NCBI GenBank assembly: GCA_004524385.1
Contig: SDNM01000026.1
Coordinates: forward strand, 1 to 10,597
DNA from: Promethearchaeota archaeon
GTDB lineage: Archaea > Asgardarchaeota > Lokiarchaeia > Sigyniarchaeales > SOKP01
Length of the DNA: 10,597 nt
Reading direction: 5' to 3'
A model generated the notes under the pieces. It saw only the letters and a list, made by a program, of their open reading frames with translations, made no database searches and was not told where the DNA came from. The position numbers and the translations under genes were made by a program. Of the stretch, positions 1 to 5,971 are shown one piece after another; position 1 is the stretch's first letter, and every line of letters starts with the position of its first letter.

Positions 1-557
1 ATAATATTTGAAGAAATTGTACAACTTGTCTCATTACCATTAATTTCTATACCATTTGTGTTAAAAATGTATTTTTCTGAATAGTTGGAAATAAAATTTG
101 CTGATTGAGATATCGCCATCTCGTCTTCGTTACATATTTTAATTACATCCTTAGCATATTTTATGGAATCTTCAATCTGTAAATTTTTTAAGTCAGAATC
201 AAATAAACCCTTCACACTTGGATATACATTATATTTTTCTGGTAAATTCTTAAAATCTAAATCTTCCGTACCAGCTTTCATCATTTTAATTGCTATTGTA
301 ATCATCTTTTCAATTGACTTTTTCTCTAAGTTATTCGTAAACGCAAATCCGAGTGAACCCCGTTTGTTAATAACTCTTATTGAAACACCAAAATCGCTCC
401 CAATTTCGCTATTTTTAATAGAGTTTTCCTCGATTTCAATATTTATATATTTATTTTTACCAAAAAATATTTCTGCACATCTTAAATTTGAATTGCTTTT
501 CTCTGCTAAATTTAAACCGTATTTAGCTAAACTGTAAACATCAACCTTATTATCCAT
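1..557 (-). CDS. tldE: TldE/PmbA-family subunit of the TldD/TldE metalloprotease, N-terminal part (cut by window edge)
   Basis: About 185 codons read without a stop from ATG at 555-557 to the left edge, so the C-terminus lies outside. The N-terminus (MDNKVDVYSLAKYGLNLAE) and the later GVSIRVINKRGSLGFAFTNN stretch (roughly residues 57-76) follow the PmbA/TldE pattern: an amphipathic first helix, a self-recognition beta region, then 'gvsiRv..grlGfa.tn'. In this family TldE is the non-catalytic partner that joins TldD to form a cytoplasmic protease acting on unfolded peptides. The start codon directly abuts the tldD stop (TAAATG), which implies co-transcription and translational coupling. The frame looks intact here, although its partner tldD is interrupted upstream; if tldD were dead this subunit would be orphaned. 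Family assignment is fairly sure because of the adjacent, clearly recognisable tldD; TldD-type paralogues share the fold. Confidence 0.82.
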   Translation of the reverse strand, partial: MDNKVDVYSLAKYGLNLAEKSNSNLRCAEIFFGKNKYINIEIEENSIKNSEIGSDFGVSIRVINKRGSLGFAFTNNLEKKSIEKMITIAIKMMKAGTEDLDFKNLPEKYNVYPSVKGLFDSDLKNLQIEDSIKYAKDVIKICNEDEMAISQSANFISNYSEKYIFNTNGIEINGNETSCTISSNI

Positions 558-1256
558 TTAATTCAAACCTCCTACAGTTATATCTTCTGCGCGAATATAT
601 GGTCCTCCATCGCAAACTCGGACGCTTTGACCTCCTTTACCACACATTCCATCACTATAGCTGATATCTTTTCCAATTGCAGAAATTCTATTTAGAACTT
701 CTAAAGTCATACCAGAAAGCGATACATCTCTCATTAATTCCTTCTTTTCTCCATTCTCAATTTTATAAGACATTTTACATTTGAATTGGAAGTTTCCTGT
801 AGAGGGGTCACAATATCCATACTGAAAATCCTCGCAAAGTATTCCATTTTGAGTACTTTCAATCATTTCTTCCAAACTCCAATCCTTCGGTTCGAGGATC
901 GTTATTCCCATACGCACTTGAGGTCTTGAACTATTTGAAGTAGCTCTACCATGACCATTTGGAGGAAAATCCATTCTTGAAGAGGTTTCTATACTATGTA
1001 AATAGCTTTTCAAAATACCTTTTTCGATTATCACAGTCTTTTGGGAAGGGATCCCCTCGTCATCTATAAAATAACTTCCATATAATTCATATGGTATACT
1101 AAACTTTTTACCCTGCCCCATAGTTGGATTATCTAAAATGTTTATATCCTCACTGGCTACTTTTTCACCTAGTCGACCCTCTAATATGCTTTCTTTATTT
1201 AAAACAATATCGGCTTCGCAAGCATGACCAAAAGCTTCGTGTATAAAAGTTCTGAT
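558..1256 (-). CDS. tldD: TldD protease, C-terminal half with the zinc-binding motifs, downstream of an in-frame stop
   Basis: This is the continuation of tldD in the same frame after the TAA at 1257-1259. It opens with IRTFIHEAFGHACEAD; the HEAFGH motif (1224-1241) is the HExxxH zinc site of TldD. Further on are a DDEGIPSQ segment, an NGHGRA segment and MCGKGGQ, whose Cys (codon 642-644) aligns with the Cys I recall as the third zinc ligand in E. coli TldD. It ends ...ITVGGLN, the usual TldD C-terminus. The first ATG in this half is at 1121, giving 187 residues without HExxxH, so independent translation from there could not yield a normal protease. No convincing Shine-Dalgarno sequence precedes 1121. 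The frame shows no further stop or shift, so any inactivation would be recent, or the stop is bypassed, or the insertion is a sequence artefact. tldE starts immediately after the stop. Confidence 0.85.
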   Translation of the reverse strand: MRTFIHEAFGHACEADIVLNKESILEGRLGEKVASEDINILDNPTMGQGKKFSIPYELYGSYFIDDEGIPSQKTVIIEKGILKSYLHSIETSSRMDFPPNGHGRATSNSSRPQVRMGITILEPKDWSLEEMIESTQNGILCEDFQYGYCDPSTGNFQFKCKMSYKIENGEKKELMRDVSLSGMTLEVLNRISAIGKDISYSDGMCGKGGQSVRVCDGGPYIRAEDITVGGLN

Positions 1257-1282
1257 TTACGCGCGAATTGCGTGTGAATTTC
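1253..1282 (-). other. 30-nt in-frame insertion carrying a TAA stop inside tldD
   Basis: In the coding direction the protein reads ...MDPKLTG, then ten extra codons that include TAA (1257-1259), then TFIHEAFGHACEAD. TldD proteins normally have one residue between this Gly and the hydrophobic pair before HExxxH, so removing exactly 30 nt restores family spacing (LTGTFIHEA). The extra block is bounded by a GAA direct repeat (1280-1282 and 1250-1252), so its edges are ambiguous by up to 3 nt. It contains two imperfect copies of a 10-mer, AATTCACACG and AATTCGCGCG, and is visibly richer in CG than its surroundings. Possible explanations are a small duplication or insertion mutation, an assembly or amplification artefact, or an element removed at RNA level or skipped in translation. 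The sequence alone does not decide. Confidence 0.7.
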
Positions 1283-2024
1283 CAGTCAGCTTTGGATCCA
1301 TGATTACGGTAAATTTACCACCAGTAGGAGACTTTGCATCTAATAAATGAACAACTTCCTCTGCCGTCTTAGAACTTAAATTTCTAGCTTTATCTGTATT
1401 TGCAATCTCAAAACCTCCTAGTCCGCCTACTGAATTAACAGCTCTTTGAAGAATTCCATTTTTTTGAGCAAACACTAAATTAAATATTCGTAAAGTAGAA
1501 TATTCTTGATGGATTAGACTTCCATAAGTATTTAAAAATAAACTATTAGATTGCCCGTCAGTATACAATGTGCGCGTATTTTTTATATCTGAAGAATACT
1601 CTGAAGCAGTTTTTTCATGATCTTTAACAAGTTTAATTTTTTCTTCAATACTAATATCTTCTAGTTTTTTCTTACTGCTAACTTTAAAGTCTGTGATTAA
1701 CGGATCTCTTTCTTTTATTTTAAATTTATTTTTTGTCATTGATTCGGTTAATCGAGCTAATTTTATAGCATTATTGAAACCTTTTTTAATTGTCTTTCTT
1801 TTAAGATCTTTTAATACTAAAAATCCCCAGCCACCGTTTAGAAATGTTCTGATTGCAGATTCATTTACACTATAAGAAGATATTTCTTTACTTTTTTGGT
1901 CAGTAAAATCCAGAATAGTTCCTGTTAAAAGTCCACACCTTAAATCCCAATACTCAATTCTGTTGTTTGCTATTTTATTTAATTCTTGAATAAATCCCTC
2001 ATCAATATGCTTTAATTCTTCCAT
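1257..2024 (-). CDS. tldD: TldD protease, N-terminal half ending at a premature stop
   Basis: About 255 residues of the TldD N-terminal domain, ending at TAA 1257-1259 just before the zinc motif. Recognisable features are RIEYWDLRCG near the start, the GGWGFLVLKDL segment (TldD 'ggwGFa...l'), a TDGQSNSLFLNTYGSLIHQE region, and AVNSVGGLGGFE followed by TVIMDPKLTG, which leads into HExxxH in intact homologues. The start is uncertain: the frame also allows TTG at 2060. I prefer ATG at 2024 because a TATA-like AAATATTTAA lies at 2068-2077, which would place transcription initiation near 2045, downstream of the TTG. As it stands this piece lacks all metal ligands and cannot be catalytic alone. It is the first of the tldD-tldE pair and follows a small HTH frame on the same strand. 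Confidence 0.85.
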   Translation of the reverse strand: MEELKHIDEGFIQELNKIANNRIEYWDLRCGLLTGTILDFTDQKSKEISSYSVNESAIRTFLNGGWGFLVLKDLKRKTIKKGFNNAIKLARLTESMTKNKFKIKERDPLITDFKVSSKKKLEDISIEEKIKLVKDHEKTASEYSSDIKNTRTLYTDGQSNSLFLNTYGSLIHQEYSTLRIFNLVFAQKNGILQRAVNSVGGLGGFEIANTDKARNLSSKTAEEVVHLLDAKSPTGGKFTVIMDPKLTGNSHAIRA

Positions 2025-2067
2025 TATCTCATCATTTGATTTTTTTGCTACACTTCGCAAAGCGATT

Positions 2068-2077
2068 CTTAAATATT
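2068..2077 (-). promoter_or_regulatory. Putative archaeal TATA box for tldD-tldE
   Basis: The minus strand reads AAATATTTAA about 45 nt ahead of the preferred tldD ATG (2024). Archaeal initiation about 25 nt downstream would give a leader of roughly 20 nt. The region is AT-rich throughout, so chance resemblance is quite possible. Confidence 0.3.
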
Positions 2078-2079
2078 TA

Positions 2080-2250
2080 TTATTGTAGCTTTGACAATTT
2101 AAAAATTTTTAGATAATCAAAATAGTATATAGCAAGTTTCTTTCTTATTCTATGTAGTGTTCCTGATAATGATGAAGAAGATATGCCTAAATTTTCTGCT
2201 AATTCTGAAACTGAAATTTGGACAGATTCAAGAATAAAGAAATTAATCAA
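2080..2250 (-). CDS. Small helix-turn-helix peptide, separate gene or detached C-terminal domain of the zinc-ribbon protein
   Basis: From TTG at 2250 this frame gives 56 residues. Its central part, VSELAENLGISSSSLSGTLH, followed by a basic RIRKK, is a typical DNA-binding helix-turn-helix (SxSELAxxLGIS motif). An AGAAGGTG sequence at 2261-2268 sits about 10 nt ahead of the TTG and could be a ribosome binding site. No ATG exists in the frame, and upstream the frame stays open to a TAA at 2311-2313. From memory, Asgard archaea often carry proteins with an N-terminal zinc ribbon and a C-terminal HTH. The zinc-ribbon gene lies just upstream in another frame (ends 2333), so this could equally be the C-terminal domain of a broken gene. 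A single frameshift cannot join them, because the zinc-ribbon frame closes at 2333-2335 before this frame opens at about 2310. Confidence 0.42.
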   Translation of the reverse strand: MINFFILESVQISVSELAENLGISSSSLSGTLHRIRKKLAIYYFDYLKIFKLSKLQ

Positions 2251-2332
2251 GTTAATTATACACCTTCTTTTTGAAATTTTATAGAAAAAATAGCTTAAAT
2301 ATTTCTGGTTTTAGAAAATATTCTCATATTTA

Positions 2333-2572
2333 TTATATTTTGTTCAGCTTAACGTATTTTAAAAGATTCTCGTTGACCCTTCTCTTTTTTAATTCTTTTA
2401 TTATTTCAATTGCATCATTTATTGAACATTTTTTTGAGAATTTTGTTGACTTATGAAATTGGAAAGAATGATGACATTTCCAACACTTCTTAGTTTTTAT
2501 AATTTTATTTGTATAATACCACTCACCGCAGCGATAACATCGAAAAAAATAATACTTTTGAATATTTTGCAT
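2333..2572 (-). CDS. Small zinc-ribbon protein (DUF1922-like)
   Basis: From ATG at 2572 it encodes 79 residues. It begins with FFRCYRCGEWYY and continues through KTKKCWKC, giving CxxC (Cys12, Cys15) and CxxC (Cys30, Cys33) separated by 14 residues, a classic four-cysteine zinc ribbon. A helix, SINDAIEIIKELKKRR, follows. The layout matches the archaeal DUF1922 family (MTH1184-like), which also starts almost directly with 'FRC'. The frame extends to a TTG at 2581, but ATG 2572 suits the family better. A TATA-like TTTTATAA at 2601-2608 on this strand would initiate close to 2579, giving an almost leaderless mRNA. Related Asgard proteins may carry a C-terminal HTH; here an HTH frame follows out of phase. 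A role in nucleic-acid or protein binding is an inference only. Confidence 0.65.
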   Translation of the reverse strand: MQNIQKYYFFRCYRCGEWYYTNKIIKTKKCWKCHHSFQFHKSTKFSKKCSINDAIEIIKELKKRRVNENLLKYVKLNKI

Positions 2573-2600
2573 CTTTAGCAATTAATTAAAAAGACACAAA

Positions 2601-2608
2601 TTATAAAA
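2601..2608 (-). promoter_or_regulatory. Putative TATA box of the zinc-ribbon gene
   Basis: The minus strand carries TTTTATAA about 30 nt ahead of ATG 2572. Initiation about 25 nt downstream of its centre would fall just before the start codon, consistent with a leaderless message. Only motif and spacing support it. Confidence 0.35.
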
Positions 2609-2655
2609 CTGAGAGTAGTAGAAAGATTTTCTGATTTTTTTAGGTTTTAGAATAG

Positions 2656-2916
2656 TTAAAGTGGGAAGTTCTTTTCAGCGTCGATCTCGTCGAATTCCAA
2701 CTCACGCAGTCGCATCCTAACTTCACGAGGGGGATTGGATCGCTTTAAAATCTTTATGATATTTTCGTTTAGAGCTTTTAAATTGTCAATGGCCGCGCCA
2801 TAAAAAAAATCCTTCTTACTGAAATTTATATTAATTATTTCATATAAGCCTGTTAAAGATTCTCTTACATCTTCATAACTTTTCATCGCGTCTTCCAGCT
2901 TTTTTATATCGACCAT
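2656..2916 (-). CDS. Hypothetical 86-residue helical protein
   Basis: I do not recognise a family. The protein is charged and predicted largely helical: an N-terminal amphipathic helix (VDIKKLEDAMKSYEDVRESL), a second helix through NLKALNENIIKILKR, then an acidic/basic C-terminal segment (REVRMRLRELEFDEIDAE). It has no Cys pairs, signal peptide or membrane segment. The start is well supported: a GAGGT ribosome binding site at 2926-2930 lies nine nt before the ATG at 2914-2916, and a strong TATA-like box lies at 2964-2973. It is followed on the same strand by the zinc-ribbon gene after a gap of about 80 nt that seems to hold its own promoter, so the two may be independent units. Confidence 0.62.
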   Translation of the reverse strand: MVDIKKLEDAMKSYEDVRESLTGLYEIININFSKKDFFYGAAIDNLKALNENIIKILKRSNPPREVRMRLRELEFDEIDAEKNFPL

Positions 2917-2925
2917 TTTTTAATA

Positions 2926-2930
2926 ACCTC
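2926..2930 (-). promoter_or_regulatory. Ribosome binding site of the 86-residue gene
   Basis: GAGGT on the minus strand, nine nt ahead of the ATG at 2914-2916. It supports this start and shows that Shine-Dalgarno initiation is used here beside leaderless genes. Confidence 0.5.
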
Positions 2931-2963
2931 TAAATTTTTTAAAAATATTAATTCTTGTGATTA

Positions 2964-2973
2964 ATATATAAAA
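2964..2973 (-). promoter_or_regulatory. TATA box of the 86-residue gene
   Basis: The minus strand reads TTTTATATAT, a close match to the archaeal TATA consensus. Initiation about 25 nt downstream would fall near 2943, giving a leader of about 27 nt that includes the GAGGT site. A 16-bp palindrome lies 10 nt upstream and may be an operator. Confidence 0.45.
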
Positions 2974-2983
2974 CACAATATTT

Positions 2984-2999
2984 AAAAATGATCATTTTT
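2984..2999. promoter_or_regulatory. Perfect 16-bp palindrome, possible operator
   Basis: AAAAATGATCATTTTT is its own reverse complement over all 16 bases. It sits just upstream of the TATA box at 2964-2973 of the leftward gene, a usual place for an activator or repressor of the winged-HTH type. In such AT-rich DNA one palindrome of this length per 10 kb could occur by chance. Confidence 0.3.
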
Positions 3000-3339
3000 T
3001 TATTGTTCTCGTCATACGAACGCACAATCCTAGAATCAGAATATCGGATCTCATACATTTTTCTTTAATATATAATTTTTTTTGACCACAAGTGATGTCT
3101 TTTATGATTAAATCCATCAAAAAAGTATTTTTATAACTACGAAAAAAATAAAAAATTAGGATAAATATCACTTGAAAGGAAAACTTTTTTTAAAAACATA
3201 AAAAAAAAACTATAAAATAACCAATAGAAATAGAACAGAGAAATGCCACAGTTAAATTTCTTTAAATTGTTATTCTAGCTAATTTTTGCAAAATTGATTG
3301 AACCAATCTAATCTCTTTTACATTTAGTATTTGTTATCA

Positions 3340-3356
3340 CCTTTTTAATAAAAAGG
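3340..3356 (+). promoter_or_regulatory. Dyad/TATA-like element ahead of the purB cluster
   Basis: CCTTTTTAATAAAAAGG is a perfect 7-bp inverted repeat around AAT. Its AT core could act as the TATA box, with initiation about 25 nt downstream near 3373 and a leader of about 30 nt before GTG 3403. The overlap of a dyad with a TATA-like core would suit repression, but no regulator is identified and the motif is simple. Confidence 0.3.
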
Positions 3357-3402
3357 ATAATATTAAATCTTTAATTATTTTCAATTAGGAAGAGACGAAA
3401 AA

Positions 3403-4767
3403 GTGAAAAAAGAAATGGATCATAAATTTATTCATCCGGTAGAAACTCGATATCGTACAGAAATTGCTGATTTGTTTACTGAAGAGAAAAAATTAAATAA
3501 TTGGATGTTAATAGAAGCAGTTTTAGCAAAAGTCCACGCAAAATTAGGGAATATTCCTAAAGAGGCTGCGGAAGAAATTGACAAAGCAAGAGAAAAAGTA
3601 AAAATTGAACGTGTAAAAGAAATAGATAGAGAAATTCACCATGATTTGATGGCGATGGTTAAAGGTTTAGCGGAACAATGCGAGGGAGATGCAGGTAAAT
3701 ATATTCATTTAGGAGCAACTAGCTACGATATTGAAGATACTGCAATAGGTTTACAATTAAGAGAAGCATTGGAATTTATTGAAAATTCTTTGAAAGCACT
3801 ATTAAAGGAGCTACTAAGATTGGCTGAGGAAAAAAAAGAGCTAGTTTGTATTGGTAGAACTCATGGACAACATGCAATTCCAACAACTTATGGAATGCGC
3901 TTTGGAGTATGGGCATATGAAATAGATCGGCATATTGATCGAATTATTGAGATAAGAAAACGTATTTCATATGGAAAAATGTCAGGAGCTGTTGGTACTA
4001 TGGCAAGTTTTGGTGATAAGGGTATAGAAATCCAAAACGAGGTCATGCGAGAACTAGACCTTAATCCTGTTTTAATTGCGAATCAAGTAGTTCAAAGGGA
4101 TCGCCATGCAGAAGTAATCTTACTGACAGCTATGATTGGACAAACCCTTGCTAAAATATCTCGAGAACAACGAGTTCTGCAGAGAAATGAAGTTGCTGAA
4201 ATGTTCGAGCCTTTCAAGAAATCTCAAGTGGGAAGTAGCACGATGCCCCATAAACGCAATCCACATAAATCCGAAAGGATTTGTAGCTTGGCAAGAGTGC
4301 TCAAATCCAATGTAATGATCGCATTGGATAATATGGTGTTGGAGGATGAGCGTGACTTAACGAATTCAGCATCCGAACGGGTGGTATTTGCCGAAAATTT
4401 CATCTTTTTGGATTTTATGATTTCCCAACTAACGATGATTATGAAGGGGGTCGTGTTTAATGAAGACAACATCGAGAGAAACCTCAACCTGACCAAAGGT
4501 GCTTGCTTAGCGGAGAAAATTATGGTAGAATTAGTTAATAAGGGCATTGGCAGGCAAGAGGGGCATGAGATTTTAAGACAAGCTGCTATAAAAGCTATAA
4601 ATGAAAATTTATACATGAAAGCTATCCTAATTGAGAATGAAATGATCAAGGATAAGTTTTCACAAGATGAATTGGACGATCTTTTAGATCCACATAAGTA
4701 TATAGGGAAAGCTGTCGAACAAGTAGATAATTTATTAAAAAAATTAAAGAGTAAACATAAATTATAA
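3403..4767 (+). CDS. purB: Adenylosuccinate lyase
   Basis: 454 residues, the usual length. The enzyme releases fumarate from SAICAR in IMP synthesis and from adenylosuccinate in AMP synthesis, in the cytoplasm. The fumarase/aspartase superfamily signature SSTMPHKRNP is at residues 278-287, with its flexible serine loop. GRTHGQHAIPTTYG (151-164) carries the catalytic His, and HHDLMAMV (79-86) and HLGATSYDIEDT (102-113) are the other conserved blocks. The opening 'IHPVETRYRT' resembles archaeal PurB. Start choice: GTG at 3403 lies 12 nt after AGGA (3387-3390), whereas the in-frame ATG at 3415 lies 24 nt away; either is possible and differs by four residues. It is the first gene of a tight cluster with purM (8-nt gap) and a PfkB kinase. 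The sequence looks complete and functional. Confidence 0.96.
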   Translation: MKKEMDHKFIHPVETRYRTEIADLFTEEKKLNNWMLIEAVLAKVHAKLGNIPKEAAEEIDKAREKVKIERVKEIDREIHHDLMAMVKGLAEQCEGDAGKYIHLGATSYDIEDTAIGLQLREALEFIENSLKALLKELLRLAEEKKELVCIGRTHGQHAIPTTYGMRFGVWAYEIDRHIDRIIEIRKRISYGKMSGAVGTMASFGDKGIEIQNEVMRELDLNPVLIANQVVQRDRHAEVILLTAMIGQTLAKISREQRVLQRNEVAEMFEPFKKSQVGSSTMPHKRNPHKSERICSLARVLKSNVMIALDNMVLEDERDLTNSASERVVFAENFIFLDFMISQLTMIMKGVVFNEDNIERNLNLTKGACLAEKIMVELVNKGIGRQEGHEILRQAAIKAINENLYMKAILIENEMIKDKFSQDELDDLLDPHKYIGKAVEQVDNLLKKLKSKHKL

Positions 4768-4775
4768 AGTAAAGT

Positions 4776-5957
4776 ATGGCAGATAATAACGATATATATT
4801 CAAAATTGGGGGTTTCATCCAAAAAGGAAGATGTTCATGAAGCAATAAAATCATTAGATAAAGGACTATTTCCAGGTGCTTTTTGTAAGGTAATTGAAGA
4901 TATATCGGGTAATAATGAATTATGTTCTGTTTTTCATGCTGATGGTGCTGGAACGAAAGCAAGTTTAGCTTATATGTACTATAAAGAAACAGGAGATATT
5001 TCAGTTTTCAAGGGCATTGTAAGGGATGCTATGGTTATGAATATTGATGATTTCCTATGTATTGGTGCTACAGGTAATATATATTTTTCAAATAATTTAG
5101 GAAGGAATAGCAAGTTTATAGGAGGAGATATAGTAGCTAAAATAATTCATGAATATCATACATATAGTGAAAAATTGACTTCTCTCGGTTTACCCGTTAC
5201 GATGTGTGGAGGAGAAACAGCGGATGTAGGAGACCTAGTGAAAACTCTTATTGTTGATGCCTCTGCGTTTACTACTATGAAAAAGGAAGAAATAATCGAT
5301 GCTGATACCATAAAAAGCGACGATGTTATTGTTGGATTAGCAAGTTCCGGTAAGGCCTCCTACGAGGAAGAATATAATAGTGGCATCGGTAGTAATGGAT
5401 TAACTTTAGCGAGACACGGCACCTTATCCCACGAATACTATAAAAAGTATCCCGAATGTTATGATACGAATCTTGATGAGAAGTTCGTATTTTTTGGGAA
5501 GCATAAATTAACAGATCCAATTAAGGAAATCGATCTCTCACTAGGGAAGGCTCTATTGTCGCCTACAAGAACCTACACACCAATTATTGTCGATGTGTTA
5601 AAGGATTATAGAAAAGATATTCATGGGATTATCCATAACACTGGAGGAGGTCAGACAAAGATTCTGAATTTTGGAAAGGGGATAAAATATGTAAAAAATA
5701 ATCTCTGTTCGCTTCCAAAAATATTTGAGTTGATCCAAAGATCATCAGAAACTCAGTGGAAAGAGATGTATGGTGTATTTAACATGGGTCATCGAATGGA
5801 ACTCCTCTGTCATGAATCTATAGCTACAGAAATTATTAAAATTGCTAAGAATTATAATATCGATGCTAAAATTATTGGACACTGCGAAAAATCCCCAATA
5901 AAAGGAAAAAATGTTTTAGAAATAAATTCCGAATTTGGTTCTTTTAATTATGATTAG
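4776..5957 (+). CDS. purM: Phosphoribosylformylglycinamidine cyclo-ligase (AIR synthase), long Bacteroidetes-like form
   Basis: 393 residues, longer than the usual 340-350. The enzyme closes the imidazole ring of FGAM with ATP to make AIR, step five of purine synthesis, in the cytoplasm. Visible PurM blocks are HADGAGTK (54-61, family DGxGTK), the MNIDDFLCIGA segment (88-98), GGETADVGDL (145-154) and GIGSNGLTLAR (203-213), plus NTGGGQTK and FNMGHRMEL towards the end. The opening SSKKEDVHEAIKSLDKGLFP and the residues around LSPTRTYTPI closely resemble, from memory, the roughly 390-residue PurM of Bacteroidetes rather than the shorter common type. That suggests lateral transfer or a shared divergent subfamily. 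It follows purB by 8 nt and precedes a PfkB kinase by 14 nt, so co-transcription is likely. No clear Shine-Dalgarno sequence precedes the ATG. Confidence 0.92.
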   Translation: MADNNDIYSKLGVSSKKEDVHEAIKSLDKGLFPGAFCKVIEDISGNNELCSVFHADGAGTKASLAYMYYKETGDISVFKGIVRDAMVMNIDDFLCIGATGNIYFSNNLGRNSKFIGGDIVAKIIHEYHTYSEKLTSLGLPVTMCGGETADVGDLVKTLIVDASAFTTMKKEEIIDADTIKSDDVIVGLASSGKASYEEEYNSGIGSNGLTLARHGTLSHEYYKKYPECYDTNLDEKFVFFGKHKLTDPIKEIDLSLGKALLSPTRTYTPIIVDVLKDYRKDIHGIIHNTGGGQTKILNFGKGIKYVKNNLCSLPKIFELIQRSSETQWKEMYGVFNMGHRMELLCHESIATEIIKIAKNYNIDAKIIGHCEKSPIKGKNVLEINSEFGSFNYD

Positions 5958-5971
5958 GGGATTAAAAAGTT

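Larger units (their letters stand above)
2917..3402. other. Intergenic region between divergent transcription units
   Basis: This stretch of nearly 490 nt holds no credible reading frame; all frames close within short distances and composition is extremely AT-rich with several A-runs. It separates the leftward 86-residue gene from the rightward purB cluster and holds the leftward TATA box and RBS, the 16-bp palindrome (2984-2999), a small inverted repeat GATTG-AAC-CAATC (3296-3308), and the dyad at 3340-3356. I see no tRNA-like or other structured RNA pattern. Confidence 0.6.

Noticed and set aside
163..537. 124-codon plus-strand open frame
   Set aside because: Lies antisense to tldE, which has clear family features; composition is that of a shadow frame.
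884..900. GGTTCGAGGATC resembling a tRNA T-arm
   Set aside because: It falls inside tldD coding sequence, and no acceptor, D-arm or anticodon partner is present around it.
1257..1259. Recoding of the tldD stop as selenocysteine or pyrrolysine
   Set aside because: The stop is TAA, not TGA or TAG, and it lies in residues that the family lacks.
3089..3174. Inverted repeat CAAGTGAT / ATCACTTG about 70 nt apart
   Set aside because: Eight-bp repeats at this distance are expected by chance in a region of this size; no other support.
2917..3402. Hidden small gene in the large intergenic region
   Set aside because: Short frames only, with stops in all frames and no ribosome site with a plausible peptide.
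4224..4649. 141-codon minus-strand open frame
   Set aside because: Antisense to the conserved 3' half of purB; no family resemblance.
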